Positions 10,221-19,207 of a stretch of DNA of 64,000 nt are shown here, piece after piece. Source of the stretch: Rubrivivax gelatinosus (GTDB lineage Bacteria > Pseudomonadota > Gammaproteobacteria > Burkholderiales > Burkholderiaceae_C); assembly GCF_004340905.1 (NCBI RefSeq), contig NZ_SLXD01000012.1:142492-206491 (forward strand), written 5' to 3'. The notes below the pieces were generated by a model, which had not been told where the DNA came from, made no database searches, and was given only the letters and a program-made list of their open reading frames with translations. Made by a program: the position numbers and the translations under genes. The number at the start of each line of letters is the position of its first letter. The first letter of the stretch is position 1.

Positions 10221-11656
10221 GGCGGCGGATTATCGACAGTGGCCCAGGCGCCCGGATAGAGCCTATCGAGCACCGCACGCAAGGCCGCCGCGAGCGGCGT
10301 GCACAAGGCACGCGCCAGCGCCTGGGCGTCGCCGGCGTTGTCGTGGCGCGTGCTGCGCGCGGCCCACAGCGCGTCGATCTGCGGCGCCTGTGCGGCCAGC
10401 GCCTCGGCGACGACGGCGCGCCAGTGCGGCGGCGCCTCGCCCTGGGCCCATTCGCCGCGGCCGCGGCCGAAGTGGGCGACGGCCAGGTAACGCAGCAGCG
10501 CCGCCTCGGCCAGCGGCGCCATCGCCTCGGCGCTCCAGCTGGCGAAGCCGCGGTCGGTGCCGCGCACGACGTTGAGCCCGCGCGCGATGCCCGCGGCGCC
10601 CAGCGCGCCGAGCAGCCCGCCGGCGAGCATGCCGCCGCCCAGCGTCAGGCCGCCGGTGGCGAGGTCGGCCTTGAGCCCGGCGAGCGCGCCGCTCAGCACG
10701 CCGCCGACCAGCGCCGCGCGGCCCTCGCCGACACGCGCATGCAGCTCCACCTGGGCCGCGACGCGCTCGAGGATCTCGCGCTCGGCGCGCCCGTCCAGGC
10801 CGTGCAGCACGAGCAGCCGGCCGGTGCTGGCGCGCACTTCGGCGTCCAGCATGTCGGCCAGTGCGCGGCGCGCGGCGTCGGCGTCCTGCCGGCGCGCGAG
10901 CCAGCCGCCGTCGGCCAGCGGCGCGCGGGCGCAGGCGATTCGCGCCAGGCTGGCGGCGAGTTCGTCGACCGCGGCGTCGAAGGTCGCGCGCCGTGTCGCC
11001 GCCCAGGCCGCGGCCAGGCGCGACGCCGCGGCCCGCGCCTCGCCGTCGAGCACGTCGGCGATCGTGCGCAGCAGCACGCCCTCCTGCACCCAGCAGCGTG
11101 CGAAGGCATCCATCGGCAGCACCGCACGCACCGGCGCCTGGGCGGCCAGGCGCTGGCGCCAGCGCTCGACGTCGGCGGCCTCGGCCTCGGGGCCGCGCGG
11201 CGGGCCGAGCTGGTTGAGCAGCACGACGACCGGCTTGCCGATCCAGCCCAGCAGCTGCATCTCGGGGCCGACGTAGCCGGCGGCCTCGGGCGACTCGGCG
11301 GCGTTGACGAGGTAGAGCACGACGTCGCTGGTGTCGCGCACGTGGCGCAGCGCCTGCTGCGTGGCCCAGAACGGGCGGTCGCGCCAGCGGTCCCAGACCT
11401 CGCTGAGGAACCAGCCCAGCGCGCTGCCTTCGCGCCGCAGCCGGCCGACCAGGCGCACGGTGTCGCCGAAGCCGGGCGTGTCCCAGAGTTCGAGCACGTC
11501 GCCGGCCGGGCTCTGCAGCAGCGGGTGCATCTCGGCGAACTCGGTGACGTGCGGCGCGTCACGCACCTCGCCGATGTCGCGGCCGAGCAGCGTGCGTGCC
11601 AGCGTCGTCTTGCCGACGTTGGTGTGCGAGACCAGCGACAGGCGCAGGCGGGTCAT
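10217..11656 (-). CDS. DUF3482-type GTPase coupled to trkA
   Basis: The 479-residue protein has an N-terminal small-GTPase-like domain with G1 SHTNVGKT (residues 10-17), G3 DTPG (59-62) and a degenerate G4, NQLG, in place of NKxD. A glycine-rich hydrophobic region in the second half (GGLTLGGGMLAGGLLGALG) could insert into a membrane or form a glycine zipper. This fits the DUF3482 GTPases, whose function is not established. It is sandwiched by 4-base overlaps with the DUF2868 gene upstream and trkA downstream. I infer a membrane-associated GTPase acting with its DUF2868 partner; any link to K+ uptake is inference from the operon. Confidence 0.88.
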   Translation of the reverse strand: MTRLRLSLVSHTNVGKTTLARTLLGRDIGEVRDAPHVTEFAEMHPLLQSPAGDVLELWDTPGFGDTVRLVGRLRREGSALGWFLSEVWDRWRDRPFWATQQALRHVRDTSDVVLYLVNAAESPEAAGYVGPEMQLLGWIGKPVVVLLNQLGPPRGPEAEAADVERWRQRLAAQAPVRAVLPMDAFARCWVQEGVLLRTIADVLDGEARAAASRLAAAWAATRRATFDAAVDELAASLARIACARAPLADGGWLARRQDADAARRALADMLDAEVRASTGRLLVLHGLDGRAEREILERVAAQVELHARVGEGRAALVGGVLSGALAGLKADLATGGLTLGGGMLAGGLLGALGAAGIARGLNVVRGTDRGFASWSAEAMAPLAEAALLRYLAVAHFGRGRGEWAQGEAPPHWRAVVAEALAAQAPQIDALWAARSTRHDNAGDAQALARALCTPLAAALRAVLDRLYPGAWATVDNPPP

Positions 11657-13008
11657 CGGCCCAGCGCGCGTTTGATCGCCGCTTCGGCGGCGGCCGGTTC
11701 TCCGGCCTCCAGGTCGGCGCAGACCAGCGGCAGGCCCTGGGCGTCGGCCAGCGCCTGCCAGGCGGCGCGGCGCTGCGCCAGGCGTTCCGGGTAGGCACCG
11801 AAACGGCGGCGGAAGGCCGACTCGTCGGCCAGCAGCACCAGCGGCAGGTCGCGGCCGAGCGCGGCGGCGAAACGCCCCTGGGCCTCGGCCTCGGGCGTGG
11901 CGCCCAGGTCGAAGACGGCGATGCGCAGCGTGTCGCCGGGTTCGGGTTGCAGCGCACGCGCCGCGTCCTCGTCACCGAAGGCGGTGATGCGGCCGATGCG
12001 CAGCCGCAGCTCGTCGCCGAAGACGGCCGCCAGCAAGGCCCGCAGACCCAGCGCCGCCTGAGCACTGAGGCCGGCCGCGTAAGGCAGCACCTGGGCCTGG
12101 GCACGGGCGCCGAGCTGGTGCAGGCGCAGGCGCTCGAAGTACGGCTCGCCCAGAGGCAGCGGGAAGCGCCGCGACAGCGCCGCGGCACGCAGCGCGGCGA
12201 CGCCGGCCAGCAGCAGCCGCGGCACGACGACGGCCAGCGCCAGCGTCGCGGCGTAGAGGTGGATCCAGTCGGCCGCCGGCGCCACCGCCACGGCGCCGGC
12301 CTGCAGCCGCAGCGGCGCGACGTCGGGCACGGCGATGCCGGTGACCAACGAGGCCGGCGCCAGCAGCGCCTGCAGCAGCGGCTGCACCACGCCGGGCTCG
12401 AGGAAGGTGCTCTGCCAGCCGGCGCGGTAGTCCAGCACCAGGCCACGCAGGTACAGGCCGGCGATCACGCCCGCCGCCAGCGCCGCCGCCGCGGCATGCA
12501 GCAGCGCCGTCGCACGTGCCAGCGACAGCGGCATCGCCTGCCGCGCCCACAGCGCGCCGACACCGGCACCGTCTCCGGCCCAGCGCCGCGCCAGCAGCGC
12601 GCGCAGCCCGGCCAGCGGGCGCGGCACCAGCAGGCCGACGTAGACGACGAGGTTCCAGGCGACGACGGCCCAGACCGGCGGCGCCAGCAGGTCGATGCGC
12701 TGCATCGAGCCGAAGTGGTCGACCGCGGCGCCCAGCACCAAGGCGGCGAACAGCACGCCGAAGCCCAGCGCGCCGCGGCGCGTGCCGCGCTCCAGCCAGC
12801 GCCGCGCCGCGGCGTCGCGCGGCAGCAGGCGTTCCAGCGCATGGCGCGTGCGTTCGACGATGAACCGCTCCGGCGGCGCCTCGGCGCCCACCGTCTGCTG
12901 CGCCAGCCGGGTGGCCCAGGCGCGGTCCTCGGCGGTCCACAGCGGCGAGTCGCCTGCGGACTCCGTGGCCTGGACCAGGACGACGCGGCGAGCCTCTTCT
13001 TCGGTCAT
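11653..13008 (-). CDS. DUF2868 family membrane protein
   Basis: The 451-residue protein has several long hydrophobic segments in the middle (for example FGVLFAALVLGAAV, VVAWNLVVYVGLLV and ALAAGVIAGLYL) and a soluble C-terminal domain beginning near LRIAVFDLGATPEAE. This matches DUF2868, an uncharacterised family usually encoded next to a DUF3482 GTPase, as here with an ATGA overlap. It is the first gene of the unit DUF2868-DUF3482-trkA-trkH. No enzyme motif is visible. It probably sits in the inner membrane and recruits or senses the GTPase. Confidence 0.85.
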   Translation of the reverse strand: MTEEEARRVVLVQATESAGDSPLWTAEDRAWATRLAQQTVGAEAPPERFIVERTRHALERLLPRDAAARRWLERGTRRGALGFGVLFAALVLGAAVDHFGSMQRIDLLAPPVWAVVAWNLVVYVGLLVPRPLAGLRALLARRWAGDGAGVGALWARQAMPLSLARATALLHAAAAALAAGVIAGLYLRGLVLDYRAGWQSTFLEPGVVQPLLQALLAPASLVTGIAVPDVAPLRLQAGAVAVAPAADWIHLYAATLALAVVVPRLLLAGVAALRAAALSRRFPLPLGEPYFERLRLHQLGARAQAQVLPYAAGLSAQAALGLRALLAAVFGDELRLRIGRITAFGDEDAARALQPEPGDTLRIAVFDLGATPEAEAQGRFAAALGRDLPLVLLADESAFRRRFGAYPERLAQRRAAWQALADAQGLPLVCADLEAGEPAAAEAAIKRALGR

Positions 13009-13044
13009 TGCGCCGCACTGTAGCGCGGCGGCGCGGGCGAAGAC

Positions 13045-13198
13045 CTCAGCCCTCGCGCGTGCAATCGCGCTCGGGCCTTCGGCAGGCGCAGAACGCCTTC
13101 CGGCGTCCTGCGTCCAGGCTCAGCCCTCGCGCGTGCAATCGCGCTCGGGCCTTCGGCAGGCGCAGAACGCCTTCCGGCGTCCTGCGTCCAGGCTCAGC
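13045..13198. repeat. Two tandem 74-bp intergenic repeats
   Basis: Two identical 74-base units (13045-13118 and 13119-13192) are followed by the first six bases of a third, CTCAGC. Each unit contains a hairpin (GCAGAACGCC, loop TTCC, GGCGTCCTGC) and a block whose reverse complement recurs at 54881-54940 after the EF-G paralogue. The stop codon of the MaoC-like gene lies in the partial third copy. No spacers are present, so it is not CRISPR. Confidence 0.95.
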
Positions 13199-13679
13199 TG
13201 CCGGCGGGACGCACGCGCAGCGTCGCGCGGCCGATCACGCAGGGTTTGCCGGCGACGCTGGCGCGGCCGTCGGCGTGCGCGATGACACCGCCGCGGCGCG
13301 AGGGCTCGAGCTGCGTGACGCGCCAGACGAGGTGCAGATCCTGCTCGGCGAAGACCGGCGCCTTGAAGGCGAAGTTGACGTTGAGCAGCAGCAGTTCGCG
13401 CTCGAGACCGTCGTCCGACCGCGAGAAACGCGAGGCCAGCAGCCCGAGCAGGCGCGAGACGGTCTGCTGGCCGCTGGCGATGACTTCGCCGAAATGCGCG
13501 CGCTCGGCAGCGGCGCGGTCGCGGTGCAGCGGGTTGGCGTCGCCCGACAGGCGCGCGAAGTCGGCGATCTCGTCGCGCGTGTAGCGCAGGCGCTCGTGGG
13601 CCTCTTCGCCGACCTCGATCAGCGGGCTGGTCTCGGACTCGGCATCGGCGGTTGCGGGCAGCGTGGCGAGGCGGTTCAT
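13194..13679 (-). CDS. MaoC-like (R)-specific acyl dehydratase
   Basis: The 161-residue protein is a single hot-dog fold hydratase. The catalytic motif SGDANPLHRD (about residues 44-53), with Asp and His, and the following HFGEVIASGQ are typical of MaoC/(R)-specific enoyl-CoA hydratases. The start at 13679 is preferred over one at 13799 because it has a good AGGAG site 11 bases upstream and avoids a low-complexity extension. It follows the thiolase gene on the same strand after 144 bases and may be the last member of the liuA transcript. The substrate is unknown. Confidence 0.85.
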   Translation of the reverse strand: MNRLATLPATADAESETSPLIEVGEEAHERLRYTRDEIADFARLSGDANPLHRDRAAAERAHFGEVIASGQQTVSRLLGLLASRFSRSDDGLERELLLLNVNFAFKAPVFAEQDLHLVWRVTQLEPSRRGGVIAHADGRASVAGKPCVIGRATLRVRPAGS

Positions 13680-13823
13680 CGACCCGGGGGCTCCTGGAGA
13701 AGGCCCCGGACGGAAGGCCCGGGGACGGTCTTCAGTCTGCCCGCAAGCCGGCCGGCGCCCAAGCCCGGTTGCGTAACACGGCATCACCAACCGCATCACG
13801 CAACGGGCTCCTGAAGCCGTCGC

Positions 13824-15002
13824 TTACAGGAGTTCGATGGCCATCGCGGTCGCTTCGCCGCCGCCGATGCACAGCGCGGCGACGCCGCGGTGCTGGCCAC
13901 GCTGGCGCAGCGCGCCCAGCAGCGTGACGACGATGCGTGCGCCCGAGGCGCCGATCGGGTGGCCCAGCGCGCAGGCGCCGCCGTGCACGTTGACGATCTC
14001 GGGCGCCAGCCGGTACTCGTGCATCGCGGCCATCGTCACTGCGGCGAAGGCTTCGTTGACCTCCCAGAGCTCGACGTCGGCGGCCTTCCAGCCGGCCTTG
14101 GTCAGCGCCTTGCCGATCGCGCCGACCGGCGCCGTGGTGAACCACTCCGGCGCCTGGGCGTGCACGGCGTGCGAGACGATGCGCGCCAGCGGCTTGATGC
14201 CGTGGCGCGCGGCGGTCGACTCGCGCATCAGCACCAGCGCGGCGGCACCGTCGGAGATGCTGGAGGCGCTGGCGGCGGTGATCGTGCCGTCCTTCTTGAA
14301 CGCCGGCTTCAGGCCCGGGATCTTGTCCGGGCGCGCCTTGAACGGCTGCTCGTCGCGGCGCACGACGGTCTCGCCGCCCTTGCCGGCGATCGTCACCGGG
14401 GCGATCTCCCAGTCGAAGCTGCCGTCCTCGTTGGCCTTCTTCGAGCGTTCGGTCGACGCGATGGCGAAGGCGTCCTGGGCCTCGCGGCTGAAGCCGTACT
14501 TGGCGACGCACTGCTCGGCGAACACGCCCATGGCCTTGCCGCGTTCGTAGGCGTCTTCGAGGCCGTCGAGCGCCATGTGGTCGTACATCGGCGCGGCGCC
14601 GTACTTGACGCCCTTGCGCGCGAACACGAGGTGCGGCGCGTTGGTCATGCTCTCCATGCCGCCGGCGACCAGCACCTCGGCGCTGCCGGCGGCGAGCATG
14701 TCGTGCGCGAACATCATCGTGCGCATGCCCGAGCCGCACATCTTGCTGAGCGTGACGGCGCCGGCCGAATCGGGCAGCCCGGCACGACGCAGCGCCTGGC
14801 GTGCCGGCGCCTGGCCCTGGCCGGCCATCAGGCAGTTGCCGAGCAGCACCTCGTCGACGGCGTCGCCGGGCACGCCGGCACGCTCGACCGCGGCCTTGAC
14901 CGCGACGGCGCCCAGCTCCCAGGCCTGCAGCGCGGCGAAGTCGCCGAGCAGGCCGCCGATGGGCGTGCGCGCGGCCGAGGCGATGACGATGGATTCAGGC
15001 AT
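13824..15002 (-). CDS. Acetyl-CoA acetyltransferase (thiolase)
   Basis: The 392-residue thiolase has all catalytic residues at canonical places: nucleophile Cys89 (in SKMCGSGM), His348 (in GHPIGASG) and Cys378 (in CIGGGEA). It interconverts acetoacetyl-CoA and two acetyl-CoA. The start overlaps aceK by 8 bases, so the two are translationally linked. In this setting it would finish leucine breakdown, once acetoacetate from LiuE has been activated to its CoA ester by a transferase or ligase not seen here. Biosynthetic versus degradative use cannot be told apart from sequence. Confidence 0.93.
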   Translation of the reverse strand: MPESIVIASAARTPIGGLLGDFAALQAWELGAVAVKAAVERAGVPGDAVDEVLLGNCLMAGQGQAPARQALRRAGLPDSAGAVTLSKMCGSGMRTMMFAHDMLAAGSAEVLVAGGMESMTNAPHLVFARKGVKYGAAPMYDHMALDGLEDAYERGKAMGVFAEQCVAKYGFSREAQDAFAIASTERSKKANEDGSFDWEIAPVTIAGKGGETVVRRDEQPFKARPDKIPGLKPAFKKDGTITAASASSISDGAAALVLMRESTAARHGIKPLARIVSHAVHAQAPEWFTTAPVGAIGKALTKAGWKAADVELWEVNEAFAAVTMAAMHEYRLAPEIVNVHGGACALGHPIGASGARIVVTLLGALRQRGQHRGVAALCIGGGEATAMAIELL

Positions 15003-16782
15003 CTCGTGTCTCCTGGTGTTGTCGTGGCAGGTCGCGCCGGCCGAGCGAAAACCGCTTGGACGGCTCGTAGGGGAAGACGTCGTGCACGTGGCCGGCGGCG
15101 ATGCGCTCCTTGTGCGTCTGCCAGAACGCGGCGTCGAGCAGGTCGGCGTGGTGCGCCATGAACACCTCGCGCACCACCGGGTTGCCGAGCAGGAAGGGGC
15201 CGAAGGTCTCGGGGAACACGTCCTTCGGGCCGACCGAGTACCAGATCTCGCCCGACATCTCGTCCTCCTCGTGGCGCGGCGCGGGCACGCGGCGGAAGTT
15301 GCAGTCGGTGACGTACTCGATCTCGTCGTAGTCGTAGAAGACCACCTTGCCGTGGCGCGTGACGCCGAAGTTCTTCCACAGCATGTCGCCGGGGAAGATG
15401 TTGGCGGCCACCAGGTCCTTGATCGCGTTGCCGTACTCGACGACGGCATGCGCCACCTGGTCCGGCGGCGCCTCCTGCAGGAAGATGTTCAGCGGGATCA
15501 TGCGCCGCTCGATGTAGAGGTGGCGGATGATCAGCATGTCGCCGTCCTCCTCGAGCAGGCTGCCGCAGAAGCGGCGCAGCTCGGCCACCAGCTCGTCCTC
15601 GAAGCGATGGCGCGGGAACGCGACGCTGCTGTACTCCAGCGTGTCGGCCATGCGCCCGACGCGGTCGTGCTGCTTGACGAGCAGGTACTTGGCCTTGATC
15701 TGCTCGCGCGTCGTCTCCTTCTGCGGCGGGTACTCGTCCTTGATGACCTTGAAGACGTACGGGAAGGACGGTAGGTCGAAGACCAGCATCACCATGCCCT
15801 TGATGCCCGGGGCGATGCGGAACCTGTCGCTGCTGTAGCGCAGGTGGGCCAGGAAGTCCCGGTAGAACATGTTCTTGCCCTGCTTCTGCAGGCCCAGCGC
15901 GCTGTAGAGCTCGGAGCGGTCCTTGTGCGGCATCATCGAGCGCAGGAACTGCACGCAGGCCGACGGCACCTCCATGTCGACCATGAAGTAGGCGCGCGCG
16001 AAGCTGAACAGCATCAGCAGGTCGTCCTCGCCGAACAGCGCCGCGTCGATGACCAGGCCGCGTTCGCCGTGCAGGATGGGCAGCGCGAACGGCGTCTCGT
16101 TGAAGCCGTTGATGATGCGGCCCACCAGGTAGGCGCCCTTGTTCCGGTAGAACAGGCTGGACAGCACCTGGATCTGGAAGTTGGCGCGCGGGCGAAAGCC
16201 CCCCAGCTCCGACAGCATCGCCTGCAGCACGCTCTCGACGTCGCGGTCCAGGTCCTCGAACGGCACGTCGAGCTGGAAGTTGTGCACGATGCGGTGCCAG
16301 GTCTCGCCCAGCGTGGTGTGCGTCGGGTAGTAGGCGCGGTAGGTCGGGCGCGTGCCGGGCTCGTCGCTCTCCAGGTACTCGGTGCTGATCGCCGGACGCA
16401 CGAAGATGAAGTCGTTGTTGAAGTAGCTGCGGTGCAGCAGCTTGGCGGTCACCGAGTTGAAGAAGGTCTCGGCCAGCTCGGGCTGGCGGTGGTCGGTCAG
16501 CAGGCCGATGTAGTGCAGCTTGACCTGCTGCCAGGTGTTCATCGACAGCTCGGCGACGTGGAACTCGCCGCGCAGGCGCTGCACCGTCTCGGCGACGCGC
16601 AGGTCGTAGTACTCGATGCGCTCGCGCTGCGCGCGCTGCTGGCCGTGCCAGTCGGCGCGCTCGAAACGCTGCTTGGCGGCGGCGCTGGTCTCGCGGAACA
16701 GGCGGTAGTGGCGGTTGAAGCCCTCCAGCATCGCGCGCGCGATCTCGTACGCGCGGCCGTCCCCGAGATGGCGCGGGAACAT
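14995..16782 (-). CDS. aceK: Isocitrate dehydrogenase kinase/phosphatase
   Basis: The 595-residue protein matches AceK along its length (E. coli AceK is about 578 residues), including the kinase-like ATP site GIKGMVMLVF and the catalytic-region segment NIFPGDMLWKNFGV. AceK phosphorylates and dephosphorylates isocitrate dehydrogenase to divert isocitrate into the glyoxylate bypass during growth on acetyl-CoA-yielding substrates. It is joined upstream to the carbonic anhydrase gene by a TGATG junction and downstream to the thiolase by an 8-base overlap. It therefore seems to lie on the LiuR-controlled liuA transcript, rather than beside aceA/aceB as in enterics. Confidence 0.96.
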   Translation of the reverse strand: MFPRHLGDGRAYEIARAMLEGFNRHYRLFRETSAAAKQRFERADWHGQQRAQRERIEYYDLRVAETVQRLRGEFHVAELSMNTWQQVKLHYIGLLTDHRQPELAETFFNSVTAKLLHRSYFNNDFIFVRPAISTEYLESDEPGTRPTYRAYYPTHTTLGETWHRIVHNFQLDVPFEDLDRDVESVLQAMLSELGGFRPRANFQIQVLSSLFYRNKGAYLVGRIINGFNETPFALPILHGERGLVIDAALFGEDDLLMLFSFARAYFMVDMEVPSACVQFLRSMMPHKDRSELYSALGLQKQGKNMFYRDFLAHLRYSSDRFRIAPGIKGMVMLVFDLPSFPYVFKVIKDEYPPQKETTREQIKAKYLLVKQHDRVGRMADTLEYSSVAFPRHRFEDELVAELRRFCGSLLEEDGDMLIIRHLYIERRMIPLNIFLQEAPPDQVAHAVVEYGNAIKDLVAANIFPGDMLWKNFGVTRHGKVVFYDYDEIEYVTDCNFRRVPAPRHEEDEMSGEIWYSVGPKDVFPETFGPFLLGNPVVREVFMAHHADLLDAAFWQTHKERIAAGHVHDVFPYEPSKRFSLGRRDLPRQHQETRDA

Positions 16783-17444
16783 CAGCCGTCCTGGAAACGC
16801 CGGTGCAGCGCCGCCAGCGCCGACTCGTAGGCCGGCTCGACGCCGTCGGGTCCCGAGGCCGTGATCGACAGGTCCTCCAGCAGCCCGTTGTGCAGGCCGT
16901 AGACCCAGCCATGCACGACGACCTCCTGGCCGCGCGCCCAGGCGTCCTCGACGATCGTCGTGCGGCAGACGTTGCGCGCCTGCTCGAGCACGTTGAGCTC
17001 GCACAGCGCGTCGACGCGCCGGTCGGCGCTGAGCCCGTCGAGGAAGCCGCGGTGGCGGTCGCGCACGTCCTGCACGTGGCGCAGCCAGTTGTCGACCAGG
17101 CCGACACGCAGGTTGCCGAGCGCGGCCATCACGCCGCCGCAGCGCGAGTGGCCGACGACCATGATGTGGCGCACGCGCAGCTGGTCGACCGCGTACTGCA
17201 GCACCGACAGGCAGTTCAGGTCGGTCGGCACGACGACGTTGGCGACGTTGCGGTGCACGAACAGGTCGCCCGGCAGCAGGCCGACCAGCTCGTTGGCCGG
17301 CACGCGGCTGTCGGCGCAGCCGATCCACAGGTACTGCGGTGTCTGCTGGTGCAGCAGCTTGGTGAAAAAACCGGGCTGGCGGCCCTCGATCTCGGTCGCC
17401 CAGGCGCGGTTGTTGGCGAAGAGGTCGGACAGCTTCTGGCTCAT
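16782..17444 (-). CDS. can: Beta-class carbonic anhydrase
   Basis: The 220-residue cytoplasmic enzyme interconverts CO2 and bicarbonate. Zinc ligands are visible as Cys43 and Asp45 in CADSR, and His99 and Cys102 in GHSRCGG. Length and motifs match the Can group. It begins 59 bases after liuA and shares a TGATG junction with aceK. Placed in a leucine-degradation transcript, it may supply bicarbonate to methylcrotonyl-CoA carboxylase (LiuB/LiuD); this link is inference from gene order. Confidence 0.95.
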   Translation of the reverse strand: MSQKLSDLFANNRAWATEIEGRQPGFFTKLLHQQTPQYLWIGCADSRVPANELVGLLPGDLFVHRNVANVVVPTDLNCLSVLQYAVDQLRVRHIMVVGHSRCGGVMAALGNLRVGLVDNWLRHVQDVRDRHRGFLDGLSADRRVDALCELNVLEQARNVCRTTIVEDAWARGQEVVVHGWVYGLHNGLLEDLSITASGPDGVEPAYESALAALHRRFQDG

Positions 17445-17503
17445 GGCGGCAGTCGTCGGGTGGGATGCAGGCGAGTTTACGCAGCCCGTGTTTCCCCCAG
17501 CCC

Positions 17504-18682
17504 TCAGGCCGTCTCGGCGAACAGCTCGCGGCCGATCAGCATGCGCCGGATCTCCGAGGTGCCGGCGCCGATCTCGTAGAGCTTGGCGTCGCGCCACAGC
17601 CGGCCCAGCGGGTAGTCGTTGATGTAGCCGTTGCCGCCGAAGATCTGGATGCCCTCGCCGGCCATCCAGGTGGCCTTCTCGGCGCACCACAGGATGACGC
17701 TGGCGCAGTCCTTGCGCACCCGGCGCACGTGGCCCGCGCCCAGCGCGTCGAGGTTCTTGCCGATCGTGTAGCAGAACGAGCGCCCGGCCTGCAGCACGGT
17801 GTACATGTCGGCCAGCTTGGCCTGGATGAGCTGGAACTCGCCGATGCTCTGGCCGAACTGCCGGCGTTCGTGCACGTAGGGCACGACGGCGTCCATCACC
17901 GCCTGCATGATGCCGATCGGCCCGGCGGCGAGCACCGCACGCTCGTAGTCCAGCCCGCTCATCAGCACCCGGGTGCCGCCGTTGAGCTCGCCGAGCACGT
18001 TCTCGGCCGGCACCTCGACGTCCTGGAAGACGAGCTCGCCGGTGTGGCTGCCGCGCATGCCCAGCTTGTCGAGCTTCTGCGCCACCGAGAAACCCTTCAT
18101 GCCCTTCTCGACGATGAAGGCGGTGACGCCGCGGCCGCCGAGCTCGGGCTCGGTCTTGGCGTAGACCACCAGCGTGTCGGCGTCGGGGCCGTTGGTGATC
18201 CACATCTTGCTGCCGTTGAGCACGTAGACGCCGCCGCGCTCGACGGCGCGCAGCTTCATCGCCAGCACGTCGCTGCCGGCGCCGGGTTCGCTCATCGCCA
18301 GCGCGCCGACGTGCTCGCCGCTGATCAGCCTGGGCAGGTAACGCTGCCGCTGGGCCTCGCTGCCGTTGCGGCGGATCTGGTTGACGCACAGGTTGCTGTG
18401 CGCACCGTAGCTCAGGCCCACCGAGGCGCTGGCGCGCGAGATCTCCTCCATCGCGACCATGTGCGCGAGGTAGCCGAGGCCGGCGCCGCCGTAGTCCTCG
18501 GGCGCGGTGATGCCGAGCACGCCCAGCTCGCCCATCTTGCGCCACAGGTCCATCGGGAAACGGTCGCTGCGGTCGATCTCGGCGGCGCGCGGGGCGATCT
18601 CGGCGACGGCGAAGGCGCGCACCGCGTCGCGCAGCGCCTCGATGTCGTCGCCGAGCATGAAATCCAGGCCGGGCAGGCTCAT
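17504..18682 (-). CDS. liuA: Isovaleryl-CoA dehydrogenase
   Basis: The 392-residue FAD-dependent acyl-CoA dehydrogenase oxidises isovaleryl-CoA to 3-methylcrotonyl-CoA. The family signatures GALAMSEPGAGSD and QIFGGNGYINDYP are present. The catalytic glutamate is in LDYERAVL (Glu247), the position used by isovaleryl-CoA dehydrogenases, rather than only near the C-terminus as in medium-chain enzymes. A perfect 22-base LiuR palindrome lies 49 bases upstream, between this gene and liuR. It is the first gene of a likely transcript running through can, aceK and the thiolase. Confidence 0.95.
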   Translation of the reverse strand: MSLPGLDFMLGDDIEALRDAVRAFAVAEIAPRAAEIDRSDRFPMDLWRKMGELGVLGITAPEDYGGAGLGYLAHMVAMEEISRASASVGLSYGAHSNLCVNQIRRNGSEAQRQRYLPRLISGEHVGALAMSEPGAGSDVLAMKLRAVERGGVYVLNGSKMWITNGPDADTLVVYAKTEPELGGRGVTAFIVEKGMKGFSVAQKLDKLGMRGSHTGELVFQDVEVPAENVLGELNGGTRVLMSGLDYERAVLAAGPIGIMQAVMDAVVPYVHERRQFGQSIGEFQLIQAKLADMYTVLQAGRSFCYTIGKNLDALGAGHVRRVRKDCASVILWCAEKATWMAGEGIQIFGGNGYINDYPLGRLWRDAKLYEIGAGTSEIRRMLIGRELFAETA

Positions 18683-18730
18683 GCTTGTCTCCAGGTGCGG
18701 CAGCCAGTCGATGCCGGCGGCTCGTTGATG

Positions 18731-18752
18731 TTGACGTTTACGTAAACGTCAA
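18731..18752. promoter_or_regulatory. LiuR operator upstream of liuA
   Basis: A perfect 22-base palindrome of the form TTGACGTT-TACGTA-AACGTCAA. It lies between the liuR stop (18776) and the liuA start (18682), 49 bases from the latter, so liuA has its own LiuR-controlled promoter in addition to any read-through from liuR. Confidence 0.93.
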
Positions 18753-18775
18753 TCTACCCGGCCCGGCGGCCCGGC

Positions 18776-19201
18776 TCAACGGGGGCTGACCCGAGCTCGT
18801 GGCGCCGGCGCCGCGGCCGCCAGCAGCGTGCGGCAGCGTTGCTCGTGCTGCACGATCTCGGCCAGCGTGACTTCCAGGTCCTCGCGCTGCTGCTCGAGCT
18901 GGCGCCGGTGCGCGGCCAGCGTGCCGAGGAAGGCCTCGAGCTGCTGCGCCGTGTCCGACGGCGAGTCGTACATGTCGACGAGCTGCTTGATCTCCTGCAG
19001 CGAGAAACCCAGGCGCTTGCCGCGCAGCGTGAGCTTGAGCCGCGTGCGGTCGCGCGCCGCGTAGACGCGCTGGCGGCCCTGGCGCCCGGGCGTCAGCAGG
19101 CCGACGTCCTCGTAGAAGCGGATCGCACGCGGCGTGACGTCGAACTCGTGCGCGAGTTCGGTGATGGTGTAGGTGCGGCTGCCGGCGCGCGTCGTATCCA
19201 T
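18776..19201 (-). CDS. liuR: MerR-family regulator of branched-chain amino acid degradation
   Basis: The 141-residue protein has a MerR winged helix-turn-helix at residues 10-75 (YTITELAHEFDVT, RAIRFYEDVGLL) and then the stretch LTLRGKRLGFSLQEIKQL typical of LiuR-group regulators. A coiled-coil (HRRQLEQQREDLEVTL) would dimerise it. There is no cluster of cysteines for metal binding, which fits a regulator sensing an acyl-CoA or similar metabolite. It lies directly upstream of liuA, and its own operator is 7 bases before the ATG, which implies autoregulation. The name is by family and context. Confidence 0.9.
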   Translation of the reverse strand: MDTTRAGSRTYTITELAHEFDVTPRAIRFYEDVGLLTPGRQGRQRVYAARDRTRLKLTLRGKRLGFSLQEIKQLVDMYDSPSDTAQQLEAFLGTLAAHRRQLEQQREDLEVTLAEIVQHEQRCRTLLAAAAPAPRARVSPR

Positions 19202-19207
19202 GGGCGA

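Noticed and set aside
13045..13198. Possible CRISPR array
   Set aside because: Only two 74-base units in direct contact, with no spacers and no cas genes.
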